Shown piece by piece: positions 17,822 to 27,218 of a DNA stretch of 64,000 nucleotides; within the stretch, counting starts at the first letter, position 1, and each line of letters opens with the position of its first letter. The notes under the pieces were generated by a model. That model did not search any database. It was not told the origin of the DNA and saw only the letters and a program-made list of their open reading frames with translations. Both the position numbers and the translations under genes were made by a program. Where the stretch lies: NCBI GenBank assembly GCA_020635275.1, contig JACKAA010000004.1:434001-498000 (forward strand), written 5' to 3'. Source of the stretch: Ignavibacteriales bacterium. Lineage in GTDB: Bacteria > Bacteroidota > Ignavibacteria > Ignavibacteriales > Melioribacteraceae.

Positions 17822-19006
17822 ATGAACTCAAAAATATTCCTATTATTTATTTTAATTTCTGCAATCTTTTATTGGGTTTTAAATCCATTTTATAAATCGG
17901 AAGCGGAAAAAGTTGAATCTTTACAGAAAGTTGAAACAGTTGAGATAGATTCTTTAATTTCAGTAAGTTTCTCGGCCGTTGGAGACATTATGTGTCATTC
18001 TACTCAATATAATTATGCTTGGGTAGAAAATGATTCTTTTGATTTCAATCCGGTTTTTAGTGTTGTTAGAAATTATTTAAGAGAAAAGGATATCTTAATT
18101 GGAAATTTAGAAACAGTTTTAGCTGGAAATACAAAGAAATATTCAGGTTATCCGTTTTTCAATTCACCAAATGAATTAGCTTCTGCTATTAAAAATGCTG
18201 GATTCGATTTTCTAACACTTGCAAATAATCATGCTTCTGATCAAGGTTTAGCTGGAATTGAAAGAACTATTGATGTTCTAAAAAAAGTAAATATAATTCC
18301 GCTCGGAGCAGATATCTCGGATACTAGTGATATTAGTAATATCTTTGTAAGAAAAGGTTTGAGATTTGGAATGTTGTCATATACATACGGCACAAATTAT
18401 AATGCCAATTTCCCAAATCCCAGAAAATTTATAAATCATATTGATACTGTAAAAATTAAAAATGATATTGCCAAACTGAAATCTAAAAATGCTGATTTGA
18501 TTATTGTATTATTTCATTTTGGAGAGCAATATCAAAAGAAAATAAACAGTTATCAAATGCTTATAGTTGACAAAACAAAAAGTTACGGAGCAGATATTAT
18601 TATTGGAGCACATCCTCATATAATTCAGAAATTTGAAAAATTTAAAACTGTTGATGCAAATTTAGATTCAGGATTTGTAGTTTATTCATTGGGAAATTTT
18701 GTATCTAACCAAAGATGGCGATATAGTGACGGAGGAATAATCTTTAATTTTGAAATCACTAAAAATATTTTTACCGACTCAGTTTATGTATCTGACATTA
18801 ATTATTTACCGATTTGGGTATTTAAAGGAACTACAGAAAAAGGAAAAGAATTTATAGTTTTACCATCTGAAAATTTTGATTCAACAAATACATATGATTT
18901 TATGACTGAAGCAGATATTGACAGCATGAAAAGATCTTATTTTGATTCAATTGAACAATTAACTTCAGAATCCCAAATTCCTAAAATTGATCATTTAATA
19001 AAGTAA
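17822..19006 (+). CDS. CapA-family protein (PGA_cap domain)
   Basis: 394 residues. A single N-terminal membrane anchor (4-22) places the rest in the periplasm. The PGA_cap metallophosphatase-like fold spans about 48-310: 'FSAVGDIMCH', 'IGNLETVLAG', 'TLANNHASDQG', 'VLFHFGEQY', 'GADIIIGAHPHIIQ' and 'VVYSLGNFV'. Family members take part in poly-gamma-glutamate or surface-polymer handling, but most, as here, have no capsule genes beside them. It heads a packed run with the MFS transporter (2 bases apart) and dusB. Confidence 0.87.
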   Translation: MNSKIFLLFILISAIFYWVLNPFYKSEAEKVESLQKVETVEIDSLISVSFSAVGDIMCHSTQYNYAWVENDSFDFNPVFSVVRNYLREKDILIGNLETVLAGNTKKYSGYPFFNSPNELASAIKNAGFDFLTLANNHASDQGLAGIERTIDVLKKVNIIPLGADISDTSDISNIFVRKGLRFGMLSYTYGTNYNANFPNPRKFINHIDTVKIKNDIAKLKSKNADLIIVLFHFGEQYQKKINSYQMLIVDKTKSYGADIIIGAHPHIIQKFEKFKTVDANLDSGFVVYSLGNFVSNQRWRYSDGGIIFNFEITKNIFTDSVYVSDINYLPIWVFKGTTEKGKEFIVLPSENFDSTNTYDFMTEADIDSMKRSYFDSIEQLTSESQIPKIDHLIK

Positions 19007-19008
19007 TA

Positions 19009-20205
19009 ATGAAAACTAAAGCATCACTTACCATAATATTTTTTACCGTATTTATTGATTTATTAGGCTTTGGTCTTTTAATTCCAATATTACCGACTTT
19101 TGCAAGTAAAGAGTTGGGAATTACAGATTTTCAAATTGGACTCATAGTTGCGTCATATTCTTTTATGCAGTTTATATTCAATCCCATAATTGGAAAATAT
19201 TCTGATAGAGTTGGCAGGCGGCCAATTATTTTAGTTACTTTGCTTATAACTGCAGCATCGTATTTTATTTTTAGTTTTGCACATAACTTTTGGATTTTGC
19301 TGTTCTCGCGTATGCTTGGCGGATTTGGAGGCAGTAATATTTCTGTGGCTCAAGCTTATATTGCAGATATAACAACAGCAAAAGAAAGAACAAAAGGTAT
19401 GGGGTTAATTGGGGCAGCATTTGGTTTAGGTTTTGTATTTGGACCTTTATTAGGTGGAATACTTTCAGGATATGGTTATGAAGTTGTTGGTTTTACCGCA
19501 GCTGGTTTTTCACTTCTTGCATTCTTATTCGCAACAGTTTTCTTAAAAGAATCAATTAAAGAAAAAAGTGATTCTACGGTTAAGCTTAAAATTAGAATAA
19601 TCACTTTAGATGAAATTAAATTACTAATGCAGAAAAAGAGAATATCATTTTTTATAATAGTCTATTTCATCATAGTTTTTTCAATGGCCAATATTTACGG
19701 TACTTTTGCGATTCTCGGTTATAAGGTTTATGGTTTTACGGATAGGGAAATTGGTTATCTTTTTGGGATTATTGGAATTTTGGGAGCAATAATACAAGGT
19801 GGATTATTAAAGCAGTTATCTAAAAGAATTAGTGATGAACGACTAATACTTTGGGGCAGTTTCTTTATGTTTCTCGGTTTAGGTGGTTTGCCATACGGAG
19901 TTAATTTTTTGGGTGTTGCACTTATTGGTTGCGTATTTGAAATGGGTGTTGCTGTGCTTCAACCAACTCTTTTAGGTTTTGTTTCAAAGGAAACTGAAGC
20001 CAAAGAACAAGGAAGTATTTTAGGAATAAATCAATCACTGGCTTCACTTGCACGAGTTTTAGGTCCGCTTTGGGGTGGATTTGCTTACGATTACTTGGGT
20101 TATCAGTTTCCATTCTTGACTGGCGGTTTTTTCACATTCCTTACTTTTTTAGGTGCAATTTATTTCTTTAAAAATAATAATGATGAAAAATTAGAACATG
20201 TTTAA
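19009..20205 (+). CDS. MFS transporter, TetA-like drug:H+ antiporter group
   Basis: 398 residues, about 12 membrane helices. It carries MFS motif A between helices 2 and 3 ('GKYSDRVGRRPIIL') and the motif-C-like 'GAAFGLGFVFGPLLGGILSG' in helix 5, typical of the 12-helix antiporters related to TetA. Substrate unknown. The last eight bases overlap dusB. Confidence 0.87.
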   Translation: MKTKASLTIIFFTVFIDLLGFGLLIPILPTFASKELGITDFQIGLIVASYSFMQFIFNPIIGKYSDRVGRRPIILVTLLITAASYFIFSFAHNFWILLFSRMLGGFGGSNISVAQAYIADITTAKERTKGMGLIGAAFGLGFVFGPLLGGILSGYGYEVVGFTAAGFSLLAFLFATVFLKESIKEKSDSTVKLKIRIITLDEIKLLMQKKRISFFIIVYFIIVFSMANIYGTFAILGYKVYGFTDREIGYLFGIIGILGAIIQGGLLKQLSKRISDERLILWGSFFMFLGLGGLPYGVNFLGVALIGCVFEMGVAVLQPTLLGFVSKETEAKEQGSILGINQSLASLARVLGPLWGGFAYDYLGYQFPFLTGGFFTFLTFLGAIYFFKNNNDEKLEHV

Positions 20206-21190
20206 GATCGGAAATATAAATATTGATCAGCCTTTATTGCTTGCTCCAATGGAGGATGTAACGGGAATTGCATTTAGAAAGTTATGCAAAGAACTTGGAG
20301 CAGATATTGTTTATACAGAATTTGTTAATTCAGATGGTTTAATAAGAGATAATAAGAAAACGCATAATAAACTTAGAATAACAAATGAAGAAAGACCTGT
20401 CGGTATTCAGATTTATGGCGGTGAAATTGAGCCGATGAAAGAAGCTGCAATTATCGCAGAAAAAGAAAATCCGGAAATTATTGATATAAATGCCGGATGT
20501 TGGGTTAAAAAAGTTGCAAATAGGGGAGCCGGAGCAGGATTGCTAAAAGATCCTGTTTATATGCAAAAAATGGTCAAAGAAATTGTTGATGCTGTAAAAC
20601 TTCCGGTAACCGTTAAAACAAGATTAGGGTGGGATGATGATTCAATTCAAATTTTAGAAGTTGCAAAACGTTTGGAAGATGTTGGAACTAAGGCACTAAC
20701 AATTCATTGCAGAACCAGAAAGCAAGGTCATTCCGGTGATCCGGCTTGGCATTGGATTCCTAAAATTAAAGAAGTTGTAAAAATTCCGGTTATTGTAAAC
20801 GGCGGAATAATGACGGCTAAAGATGCGCTTAGAGCTAAATTGGAAACAAATGCTGATGGTTATATGGTTGCAAGAGGAGCAATTAATCATCCTTGGATAT
20901 TTAGGGAAATAAAAGAAATTTTTACAAAAGGATTTGTATCTAAAATAGTTGATGTTGATGAAAGAATTGAAACTGCACTTAAACATTTGAGATATGAAAT
21001 TAGTTATAAGGAAGAAACACGTAGAGCAATAATTCCTTTTAGAAAATATTACACTGGCTACTTGAAAGGTTTATACGGAGCATCAAAAATTAGACAGCAA
21101 TTAATGCAGTATGAAGAGTATGGTCCAATTGAAGATCTATTAAATAATTACAAAGAGCAATTAAAAAAATATCAAGAAATTGACGAATAA
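20198..21190 (+). CDS. dusB: tRNA-dihydrouridine synthase
   Basis: 330 residues. FMN-dependent TIM barrel that reduces uridines in the D-loop of tRNA. Conserved pieces are 'LLAPMEDVTGIAFR' (15-28), the catalytic-Cys loop 'INAGCWVKKVANRGAGAGLL' (Cys about 99), 'TVKTRLGW', 'IHCRTRKQGHSGDPAWHWI' and 'VIVNGGI'. The catalytic loop reads GCW where most Dus proteins have GCP; the Cys is kept. It belongs to the DusB-like branch by motif, not by tested specificity. The start overlaps the MFS gene. Confidence 0.88.
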   Translation: MFKIGNINIDQPLLLAPMEDVTGIAFRKLCKELGADIVYTEFVNSDGLIRDNKKTHNKLRITNEERPVGIQIYGGEIEPMKEAAIIAEKENPEIIDINAGCWVKKVANRGAGAGLLKDPVYMQKMVKEIVDAVKLPVTVKTRLGWDDDSIQILEVAKRLEDVGTKALTIHCRTRKQGHSGDPAWHWIPKIKEVVKIPVIVNGGIMTAKDALRAKLETNADGYMVARGAINHPWIFREIKEIFTKGFVSKIVDVDERIETALKHLRYEISYKEETRRAIIPFRKYYTGYLKGLYGASKIRQQLMQYEEYGPIEDLLNNYKEQLKKYQEIDE

Positions 21191-21213
21191 TTATGGATAA
21201 GTGATTTTAGTTA

Positions 21214-21798
21214 ATGAATTTATCAATAGCAGCAAAGTACATATCTTATTTGTTAATCCCGCCGGTAATGAATCTATTAATATTCATAATTTTTTCTGTT
21301 ATTATTGAGAATGAACCCAACAAATATTATGGAATTTTAATTTCCTTTGTATTCGGACTCTTGTTTCCACTATTGGCTATTTTATATTTTAGAAAAAAGG
21401 GAATAATTTCTAATAATGACGCAACAATTAAGGAAGAACGAAACATTCCATATATTTTTGCAATTATTTTTAGTTTGTCAGGTTTACTATTTTCTGCTGC
21501 AGTAGAATTACATTATAATTTAATTATGCTATGGATGGTTTATTTAGTCACAAGTATTTTTATAATCAACATTAATAAAGTATGGAAAATAAGTGCTCAC
21601 GCATTGGGAGCATCAATTCCGGTTGGGGCATTATATTATTTAGAAAATTCACAATTGTTTATCGTTTCTGTTATTATTTTATTTATTGTATCTTTGGCAA
21701 GACTTCAATTAAAAGTTCATACATTTATGCAGGTTTTAGCCGGTAGTTTTTTAGGTTTTTCAGTTTCATATATTCTGTTAAAATATTGTAATTGCTAA
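21214..21798 (+). CDS. PAP2-superfamily-like membrane protein with altered active site
   Basis: 194 residues, about six membrane helices. It has traces of the PAP2 phosphatase signature: 'IKEERNIPY' for KxxxxxxRP, 'SAHALGAS' for PSGH, and 'ARLQLKVHTFMQVLAG' for SRxxxxxHxxxD. The Arg and His of the third motif remain, but its Asp is Gln. It may act on a lipid phosphate or may be a non-catalytic relative. The next gene, apt, starts 18 bases on. Confidence 0.7.
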   Translation: MNLSIAAKYISYLLIPPVMNLLIFIIFSVIIENEPNKYYGILISFVFGLLFPLLAILYFRKKGIISNNDATIKEERNIPYIFAIIFSLSGLLFSAAVELHYNLIMLWMVYLVTSIFIININKVWKISAHALGASIPVGALYYLENSQLFIVSVIILFIVSLARLQLKVHTFMQVLAGSFLGFSVSYILLKYCNC

Positions 21799-21815
21799 TA
21801 AATGTGAGTGGTTAA

Positions 21816-22337
21816 ATGGATATTAAAAAGTTAATTAGAGATGTTCCCGATTTTCCAATGAAAGGGATTATTTTTAAGGACATTACTACACTTTTGAAGG
21901 ATAACGAAGGTTATAAAGTAACTTTAGAAAAATTATATAACTTAAGTAAAAACAAAGAAATAACAAAAGTAATTGGAGTAGAATCTCGTGGATTTATTTT
22001 TGGGGGAGCTTTAGCCGATAAATTAGATGCCGGATTTGTTCCAATAAGAAAACCTGGTAAATTACCTGCGGAAACGTTACAAGAAGAATATACTTTAGAA
22101 TATGGAAAAGATTCAATTGAAATTCATAAAGATGCAATTAATGAGAATGATGTTGTCTTGCTTCATGATGATTTATTAGCTACCGGCGGAACAATGACCG
22201 CAGCTTGTAAGTTAGTTGAAAAAATGGGAGCACGAATTGCTCAAATCTCATTTATAATTGAATTGGATTTTTTAAATGGAAGAGAATTGTTAAAAAATTA
22301 TGATGTTCAATCATTGATTCACTACGACGGAGAATAA
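21816..22337 (+). CDS. apt: Adenine phosphoribosyltransferase
   Basis: 173 residues, the usual length. Purine salvage: adenine + PRPP to AMP + PPi, in the cytoplasm. It shows 'IRDVPDFPMKGIIFKDIT' at the N-terminus, 'GVESRGFIFGGALA', 'RKPGKLPAET', and the PRPP loop 'VVLLHDDLLATGGT' (about 108-121). It is the last gene of the plus-strand run and is followed by a strong terminator shared with lysJ. Confidence 0.95.
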   Translation: MDIKKLIRDVPDFPMKGIIFKDITTLLKDNEGYKVTLEKLYNLSKNKEITKVIGVESRGFIFGGALADKLDAGFVPIRKPGKLPAETLQEEYTLEYGKDSIEIHKDAINENDVVLLHDDLLATGGTMTAACKLVEKMGARIAQISFIIELDFLNGRELLKNYDVQSLIHYDGE

Positions 22338-22341
22338 GTTT

Positions 22342-22378
22342 AAAACCTTCAATGATTTATATCATTGAAGGTTTTTCA
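22342..22378. terminator. Bidirectional terminator between apt and lysJ/argD
   Basis: Perfect 15-bp stem AAAACCTTCAATGAT (22342-22356) / ATCATTGAAGGTTTT (22361-22375), TTAT loop, T run on the plus side and the matching A run before it. It lies between convergent genes and can serve both. Confidence 0.92.
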
Positions 22379-22387
22379 GTAAATAAT

Positions 22388-23542
22388 TTATTTAAGCATA
22401 TCATTTAAGACTTCTGCAACTTTATCTAAATCTTCATAAGAAATTACTGCGGGCGGAAGTAACCTTAAAATTGTTTTTCCCGCTGGCATTGCTAAAATTC
22501 CTTTTTCCATTAACTCAACCAAATAAGGCTGAACTTTTTCTTTTAGCTCTATTCCAATCATTAAACCTAAGTTTCTTATTCCTCTAACTTTTGATAATTT
22601 ATCAACATCAAACTTTGAAACAAAATAGTTACCTTTTTCTTCTGCTTGCTTAGCTAAATTATTTTCAAGCATAAAATCAATAGCGGCTATAGAAGCTGCT
22701 GCTCCCAAAGGGTTTCCACCAAATGTCGACCCATGCTTACCAGTTGGAATATCAATTTTATCTGAACAAATTGCTGCTCCGACTGGAAATCCGCCGGCAA
22801 TTGCTTTTGCAACCGTCATAATATCAGGCTGAATATCAAAATGTTCGCAAGCAAACATTTTTCCAGTTCTGCAAAATCCCGACTGAATTTCATCAATAAT
22901 TAAAATTATTTTGTTCTCATCACAGATCTTTCTTACTTCATCAAAATACTCTTTATCACCAATGTTGATACCGCCTTCACCTTGAACGACTTCTAAAATT
23001 ATTCCGGCAGTTTTTTCAGTTATTGCTTCTTTGAGTTTATCAATTTTATTAAATGCGACAAACGTAAATCCAGGAACTAAGGGTTCAAATGAAGTTCTAT
23101 ATTCTTCTTTATGAGTTGCACTTAGTGCTCCCATTGTTCTTCCATGAAAACCTCGCATAGCAGAAATGAAATCTGTTTTTCCGGTTGTGATTCTAGCAAA
23201 TTTTATTGCAGCCTCAACAGCTTCTGTGCCCGAGTTGGTAATAAAAGCTTTTGTTAAACTTTTTGGTGAAATTGAAATTAATTTTTCAAGCATTAAAGCA
23301 CGTTTGTCGTTATAAAAAATTCCGGGATTTGTAATTAATGTTTTGGATTGTTCTGCAATTGCTTCTGAAACTTTAGGATTACAATGCCCAATTGTTGCAA
23401 CTCCAATCCCGACTGTGCAATCAATATATTCTTTCCCGTTTTCATCCCAAACTTTTGCTCCGCTGCCTTTAACAATAACAACATCTCTTTTGGGGTAAAC
23501 ATTAACTTCATATTTATCAATTAGTTTTTTGTATGTACTCAT
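22388..23542 (-). CDS. argD: LysW-type aminotransferase (acetylornithine/aminoadipate-semialdehyde aminotransferase family)
   Basis: 384 residues. PLP-dependent class III aminotransferase: 'ITNSGTEAVEAAIKFAR', 'RGFHGRTMGALSAT', 'ILEVVQGEGGI', 'IIDEIQSGFCRTGKMFACEH', 'VAKAIAGGFPVGA' (the PLP Lys) and 'HGSTFGGNPLGAAA'. In LysW pathways this protein (LysJ) transaminates the carrier-bound semialdehyde with glutamate. Whether it acts on lysine precursors, ornithine precursors or both cannot be read from sequence. It is the last gene of the LysW operon here, separated from lysZ by a palindromic repeat. Confidence 0.92.
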   Translation of the reverse strand: MSTYKKLIDKYEVNVYPKRDVVIVKGSGAKVWDENGKEYIDCTVGIGVATIGHCNPKVSEAIAEQSKTLITNPGIFYNDKRALMLEKLISISPKSLTKAFITNSGTEAVEAAIKFARITTGKTDFISAMRGFHGRTMGALSATHKEEYRTSFEPLVPGFTFVAFNKIDKLKEAITEKTAGIILEVVQGEGGINIGDKEYFDEVRKICDENKIILIIDEIQSGFCRTGKMFACEHFDIQPDIMTVAKAIAGGFPVGAAICSDKIDIPTGKHGSTFGGNPLGAAASIAAIDFMLENNLAKQAEEKGNYFVSKFDVDKLSKVRGIRNLGLMIGIELKEKVQPYLVELMEKGILAMPAGKTILRLLPPAVISYEDLDKVAEVLNDMLK

Positions 23543-23575
23543 TTTTTTATACCTTTAATTACCTTATAATATTTT

Positions 23576-23667
23576 GTCATTCTAACGAAAGTGGGAATCA
23601 ATGAAAATTAATTAGGTCCCCTATTAAAACTTACTTCGATTCCGCTCAGTATGATTTTGGGAATGAC
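23576..23667. repeat. Interspersed GTCATTC...GGGAATGAC repeat
   Basis: It starts GTCATTCTAACGAAAGTGGGAA and ends TTTTGGGAATGAC: inverted ends, imperfect inside. It lies inside the LysW operon between lysZ and lysJ. Related copies are at 29389, 30218 and 33951. Confidence 0.8.
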
Positions 23668-23677
23668 ATTTTTGATA

Positions 23678-24469
23678 TTATTTAATTACTGTACCTTTTC
23701 CATTTAGAATATCTGTTATTGGATTTTCAGTTCTTCCATCGCCAATAAAAACAGTACCTTTTCCATTCTCAAATAATTTTCTTATTGCGAGAATTTTACG
23801 TTTCATTCTTCCATCTACTTGATTTTCTCTTCGTTCCAAATCTTCTTTAAGAATTTCTTTTACTAATGAATTTGGATCTTTGGGATCATCTAAAAATCCC
23901 GGAGCTTCAATTAATTGAATTACTTTATCCGCATTCATTGCTTCTTTTAAAACTGCCACTATATCATCATTTTCTGAATTTATTGCAAAACCATTTTCAT
24001 CAATTATAGGAACAGATAGAACAGGTACGTAGCCATTTTCCATTAAAAGTTTAAGTAATTCAGTATTTATTGATTTTGGCTTACCGGAAAAATCCCTAAG
24101 TATTTTTAATTTTCCTTGTTCCTTAACTCGTATTCCAACATTTCTTTTACCTTGTACTGTTTTGCCGTCAATACCTGAAAGTCCAACAGCATTAATTCCA
24201 ACTTGCTGACACATTTCTACAATTCTTTTATTTTTCAAGCCAGCATAAGCCATCATCATAATATCAAGTGATTCTTCATCGGTAAAAACACTATTGTATC
24301 CTGAAGCAGAAGTAATTACTTTTTTAGGTTTATTTAATTTTTCGGCTAGTTCATCTCTTAAAGCATTTGCTCCGTGAATAATTATAAATTTTTCTTTAAG
24401 ATTTGAAAGATCATTTATAATTCCTTCCAGATTTAAATTTTTACCACCGCCAATTTTTACAATTATCAT
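23678..24469 (-). CDS. lysZ: [LysW]-aminoadipate/glutamate kinase
   Basis: 263 residues, amino-acid-kinase fold like ArgB. It phosphorylates the distal carboxyl of the LysW-bound amino acid with ATP. Motifs: 'VKIGGGKNL' (4-12), 'IIHGANALRDELAE', 'GLSGIDGKTVQGKRNVGIRV', 'GYVPVLSVPIIDENG', 'KVIQLIEAPG', and a C-terminus close to LysZ ('GRMKRKILAIRKLFENG', 'IGDGRTENPITDILNGKGTVI'). Its start shares one base with the amidotransferase stop (TAATG), so translation is coupled. Lysine versus arginine use is not decided by sequence. Confidence 0.9.
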   Translation of the reverse strand: MIIVKIGGGKNLNLEGIINDLSNLKEKFIIIHGANALRDELAEKLNKPKKVITSASGYNSVFTDEESLDIMMMAYAGLKNKRIVEMCQQVGINAVGLSGIDGKTVQGKRNVGIRVKEQGKLKILRDFSGKPKSINTELLKLLMENGYVPVLSVPIIDENGFAINSENDDIVAVLKEAMNADKVIQLIEAPGFLDDPKDPNSLVKEILKEDLERRENQVDGRMKRKILAIRKLFENGKGTVFIGDGRTENPITDILNGKGTVIK

Positions 24470-25104
24470 TAAAAAACTCCTGTAAAATTATTTTCAATTT
24501 TTATCCATCCATTCTCATTTGGATAAGGAACAGAACAAATTATAAGCTGATCATCATCTTTTTTATAACTCATGGTGAAATATTCTTCTTCTTCGTTGAA
24601 ATTTGAAGAAACAAAAACTTGATCTTTATTGGCAATAATTATGTTCATTGCCTTAACATAATCTGAACGTTTTATAATTATTTCAACTCCTTTAGAAAGG
24701 GCATTATTCATATCACCATTATCAAATCTTTTGATAAAATTAAATATTTTCTCTGCGCCAATTCTTCCTTCGGCTTTAATTTTTACTCCGTGAAGTTCAC
24801 CGTTAAAAATGAAAATATTCTCATCATCATAAAAAGGCATATTGTTTTCGACTCTAATATCTTTGTCTTGGAACGCACTACGCGCATGAACAATTAAGCG
24901 GGTTGAAGAAGGGAATTGAGTTAAATTATCTTCCCAAATTGGAGAGATATTTTTATAATGCTCCCAATTTCCATTTTGCAAATAACTGCAGCCCCAGCCG
25001 TGACCTTGAAATTCTTTACTGTTTTTACAAATACCGGCAAAAATATTCAGGTGATCTTCTATTTTAAATTCTGTTGTCGATTCTACAAATAATAATCTGC
25101 ACAT
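24469..25104 (-). CDS. Class II (Ntn) glutamine amidotransferase in the LysW operon
   Basis: 211 residues. The N-terminal sequence MCRLL exposes Cys2 as nucleophile after Met removal. Class II glutaminase landmarks follow: 'GHGWGC' (34-39), 'IVHARSA' (71-77, Arg75), 'VENNMPF' (85-91) and 'FNGELHG' (100-106). The protein is YafJ/EgtC-like in size and has no synthase domain, so what it transfers ammonia to, if anything, is unknown. It is embedded between lysY and lysZ and coupled to lysZ. Because LysW here ends in Gln, I suggest it may hydrolyse that side-chain amide (see findings); that role is inference. Confidence 0.85.
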   Translation of the reverse strand: MCRLLFVESTTEFKIEDHLNIFAGICKNSKEFQGHGWGCSYLQNGNWEHYKNISPIWEDNLTQFPSSTRLIVHARSAFQDKDIRVENNMPFYDDENIFIFNGELHGVKIKAEGRIGAEKIFNFIKRFDNGDMNNALSKGVEIIIKRSDYVKAMNIIIANKDQVFVSSNFNEEEEYFTMSYKKDDDQLIICSVPYPNENGWIKIENNFTGVF

Positions 25105-25135
25105 AATTAAGTTATAATATAATTTTTATAAAAAT

Positions 25136-25244
25136 TGTCATTGCGAGGAACGAAGTGACGTGGCAATCTAATCAAAACTGTTAAAATGTGCTAAACTTAC
25201 AATTATAATAGATCACTTCGCTTATAAATCGCTCGTGATGACAA
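25136..25244. repeat. Interspersed TGTCATTGCGAG...CTCGTGATGACA repeat
   Basis: Inverted ends TGTCATTGCGAGG (25136) and CTCGTGATGACA (to 25244), with GAAGTGACG / GATCACTTCG inside. It is a second type of the intergenic repeats and lies inside the LysW operon between lysY and the amidotransferase gene. A part of the same type recurs near 34045. Confidence 0.75.
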
Positions 25245-25251
25245 CTAAGAT

Positions 25252-26298
25252 TTAAATAGGATGCAAACCAGGAAATTCTAATCCGGTTTTTTCATCAAAA
25301 CCGTGCATTATGTTAAATGCCTGTAATGCTTGACCAGCTGCACCTTTCATTAAATTATCAATCGCGCTAATTACAACAAGTCTGTTGGAATACGGATCAC
25401 GTTCAAATCCAACATCACAATAATTAGTACCGGATAAAATTTTTGGATCAGGATACCTGAAATTTCCTTCTCTTTCTTTTACAATTCTAACAAATGGTTC
25501 TTTACCATATGCTTCTCTATATAATTTCCAAATATCTTTTTCGGCCAAATCTTCTTTTAAAAAAACATGACTTGTAGCCAAAATACCTCTAATTGAATCA
25601 GTTGTTGTTGCAGAAAAATGAATTTTAATATCTTTGCCAAATGACATTTCTTGAATCATTTCAGCAACATGCCTATGGCTGGTCGGTTTATATGACCTTA
25701 AAGATCCGCTTCTTTCAGGATGATGGGAAGCAAATGAACTTTGCTTACCACCTTCGCTGGATCCAACTTTTACTTCAACAACTGTTTTATCTTCTTCAAC
25801 TAAATTATTTTTGAAAAGGGGATGAAGAGCAAGAATAGTAGTAGTTGCATTGCATCCGGCACTTGAAATATATTTTGCAGTTTTCATTTCTTCACGGTGA
25901 AGTTCCGGAATTCCATAAACAAATTCCTGCATTACATCGGGATTAACATGAGGTTCTTTATACCATTTTTCAAATTCATCTTTATCTTTAAGTCTGAAAT
26001 CACCGGAAAGATCAATTATTTTTGGTGCAATTTTTTTGAAATTATCAATCCCTTTCATTGAAGAACCGTGAGGCAGACAAAGGAATAATAAATCAGTTTC
26101 TTCAAGTTCAGCAATTCCTGTAAACTTTAAATCAGTGCAGCCTCTTAAATTTGGAAGCACTTTTGAAACTAATTTACCATAATTACTTTCAGAAGTAACT
26201 TGGTTAATTTCTACATTTGGATGAAAAAGCAATAATCTTAATAGTTCACCTCCGGTGTAGCCAGAACCACCGGCAATTGAGACTTTTACTTTATCCAT
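25252..26298 (-). CDS. lysY: [LysW]-aminoadipate/glutamate 6/5-phosphate reductase (ArgC-like)
   Basis: 348 residues from ATG 26298, which has GGAGGAGAG directly upstream inside lysX; an in-frame TTG at 26313 is discarded. NAD(P)H-dependent reductase that turns the carrier-bound acyl phosphate into the semialdehyde. Features: Rossmann start 'VSIAGGSGYTGGELLRLLL', catalytic-Cys loop 'YISSAGCNATTTILAL', 'SSEGGKQ', 'SHHPERSGSLRSYKPTSHRH', and 'VVISAIDNLMKGAAGQALQAFN'. The Ser-rich SGSLR segment is typical of the LysW-type ArgC branch. Eight bases overlap lysX. Confidence 0.92.
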   Translation of the reverse strand: MDKVKVSIAGGSGYTGGELLRLLLFHPNVEINQVTSESNYGKLVSKVLPNLRGCTDLKFTGIAELEETDLLFLCLPHGSSMKGIDNFKKIAPKIIDLSGDFRLKDKDEFEKWYKEPHVNPDVMQEFVYGIPELHREEMKTAKYISSAGCNATTTILALHPLFKNNLVEEDKTVVEVKVGSSEGGKQSSFASHHPERSGSLRSYKPTSHRHVAEMIQEMSFGKDIKIHFSATTTDSIRGILATSHVFLKEDLAEKDIWKLYREAYGKEPFVRIVKEREGNFRYPDPKILSGTNYCDVGFERDPYSNRLVVISAIDNLMKGAAGQALQAFNIMHGFDEKTGLEFPGLHPI

Positions 26299-27142
26299 TC
26301 TCTCCTCCGGCAACTTTTAGAACATAATCAACAACTTTTTGAGGAATGTTTACTCCCGTTGTTGCAATACTATTTTTAAATTCCATAGTATAGTTAACTT
26401 CATTTATTTCATAACCATTTTCAGTTTCAAAAATATCTAAAGCTAAAACACCGCCGCCAACTGCTTTTGCCGCTTTAACAGAAAGCTCAGCAATTTCTGG
26501 AGTGACCTCACATTTTGATGGAACTCCGCCTTTTGCAGTATTGGTAATCCAGTGCGGTGATGTACGATAAATTGCAGCAATGCATTCATCACCAACAACA
26601 AAGCTTCTTATATCTCTACCTTTTTTCTCAACATATTTTTGAATATAAAAAATAGAATGGTGATAAGTGCCCAAAACGGTTTTATGTTCTAAAATAGATT
26701 CAGCAGCATCTCTATCATTTATTTTTGAAAGTAATCGTCCCCATGAACCTACCGCTGGTTTTAATACAACTGGGTAGCCCATTTCTTCTATTGCTTCAAG
26801 CGCTGATTCTTCAGTAAAAGCAATTTTAAGATCAGGCTGAGGAATATGTTTATCTTGCAGCATTGCCGAAGTCAAAAGTTTATCACCGCAAACAGATGCA
26901 ACTTGAAAGGAGTTGATACACCTTATCCCATTACTTTCAAATAATCTTAATGCGTGTAAAGCTCTCGAATGATTTATTGATCTTTCAATAACGGCATCAT
27001 AATTAAATTGTTTTTTCTTAAGGTCAAACTTTAATGTTCTATCATCAATCATATTTAATGTAACGTTCTTTCGCGTATTAAATTCTTCAATTAAAAGTTT
27101 TTCATCTTTTCTAATCACCGAGTGTAAAAATCCAATTTCCAT
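26291..27142 (-). CDS. lysX: LysW ligase LysX (RimK-like ATP-grasp)
   Basis: 283 residues. ATP-grasp ligase joining the amino group of alpha-aminoadipate (or glutamate) to the C-terminal Glu side chain of LysW. Seen: 'SVCGDKLLTSAMLQDKHIPQP', 'YPVVLKPAVGSWGRLL', 'QKYVEKKGRDIRSFVVGDE', 'VLALDIFE' and 'NEVNYTMEFKNSIATTGVNIP', the LysX-type C-terminus. The AAGGGAA ribosome site supports this ATG. The enzyme needs a carboxyl on the carrier; the local LysW ends in Gln, which raises a processing question. Confidence 0.93.
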   Translation of the reverse strand: MEIGFLHSVIRKDEKLLIEEFNTRKNVTLNMIDDRTLKFDLKKKQFNYDAVIERSINHSRALHALRLFESNGIRCINSFQVASVCGDKLLTSAMLQDKHIPQPDLKIAFTEESALEAIEEMGYPVVLKPAVGSWGRLLSKINDRDAAESILEHKTVLGTYHHSIFYIQKYVEKKGRDIRSFVVGDECIAAIYRTSPHWITNTAKGGVPSKCEVTPEIAELSVKAAKAVGGGVLALDIFETENGYEINEVNYTMEFKNSIATTGVNIPQKVVDYVLKVAGGENG

Positions 27143-27218
27143 TTGGTTTTCCCTTAATTTAGTTCTTTTCAGTTTTGTTATTTATTTATTTGTTGAACAT
27201 GAAAAGACTAAGTAAATT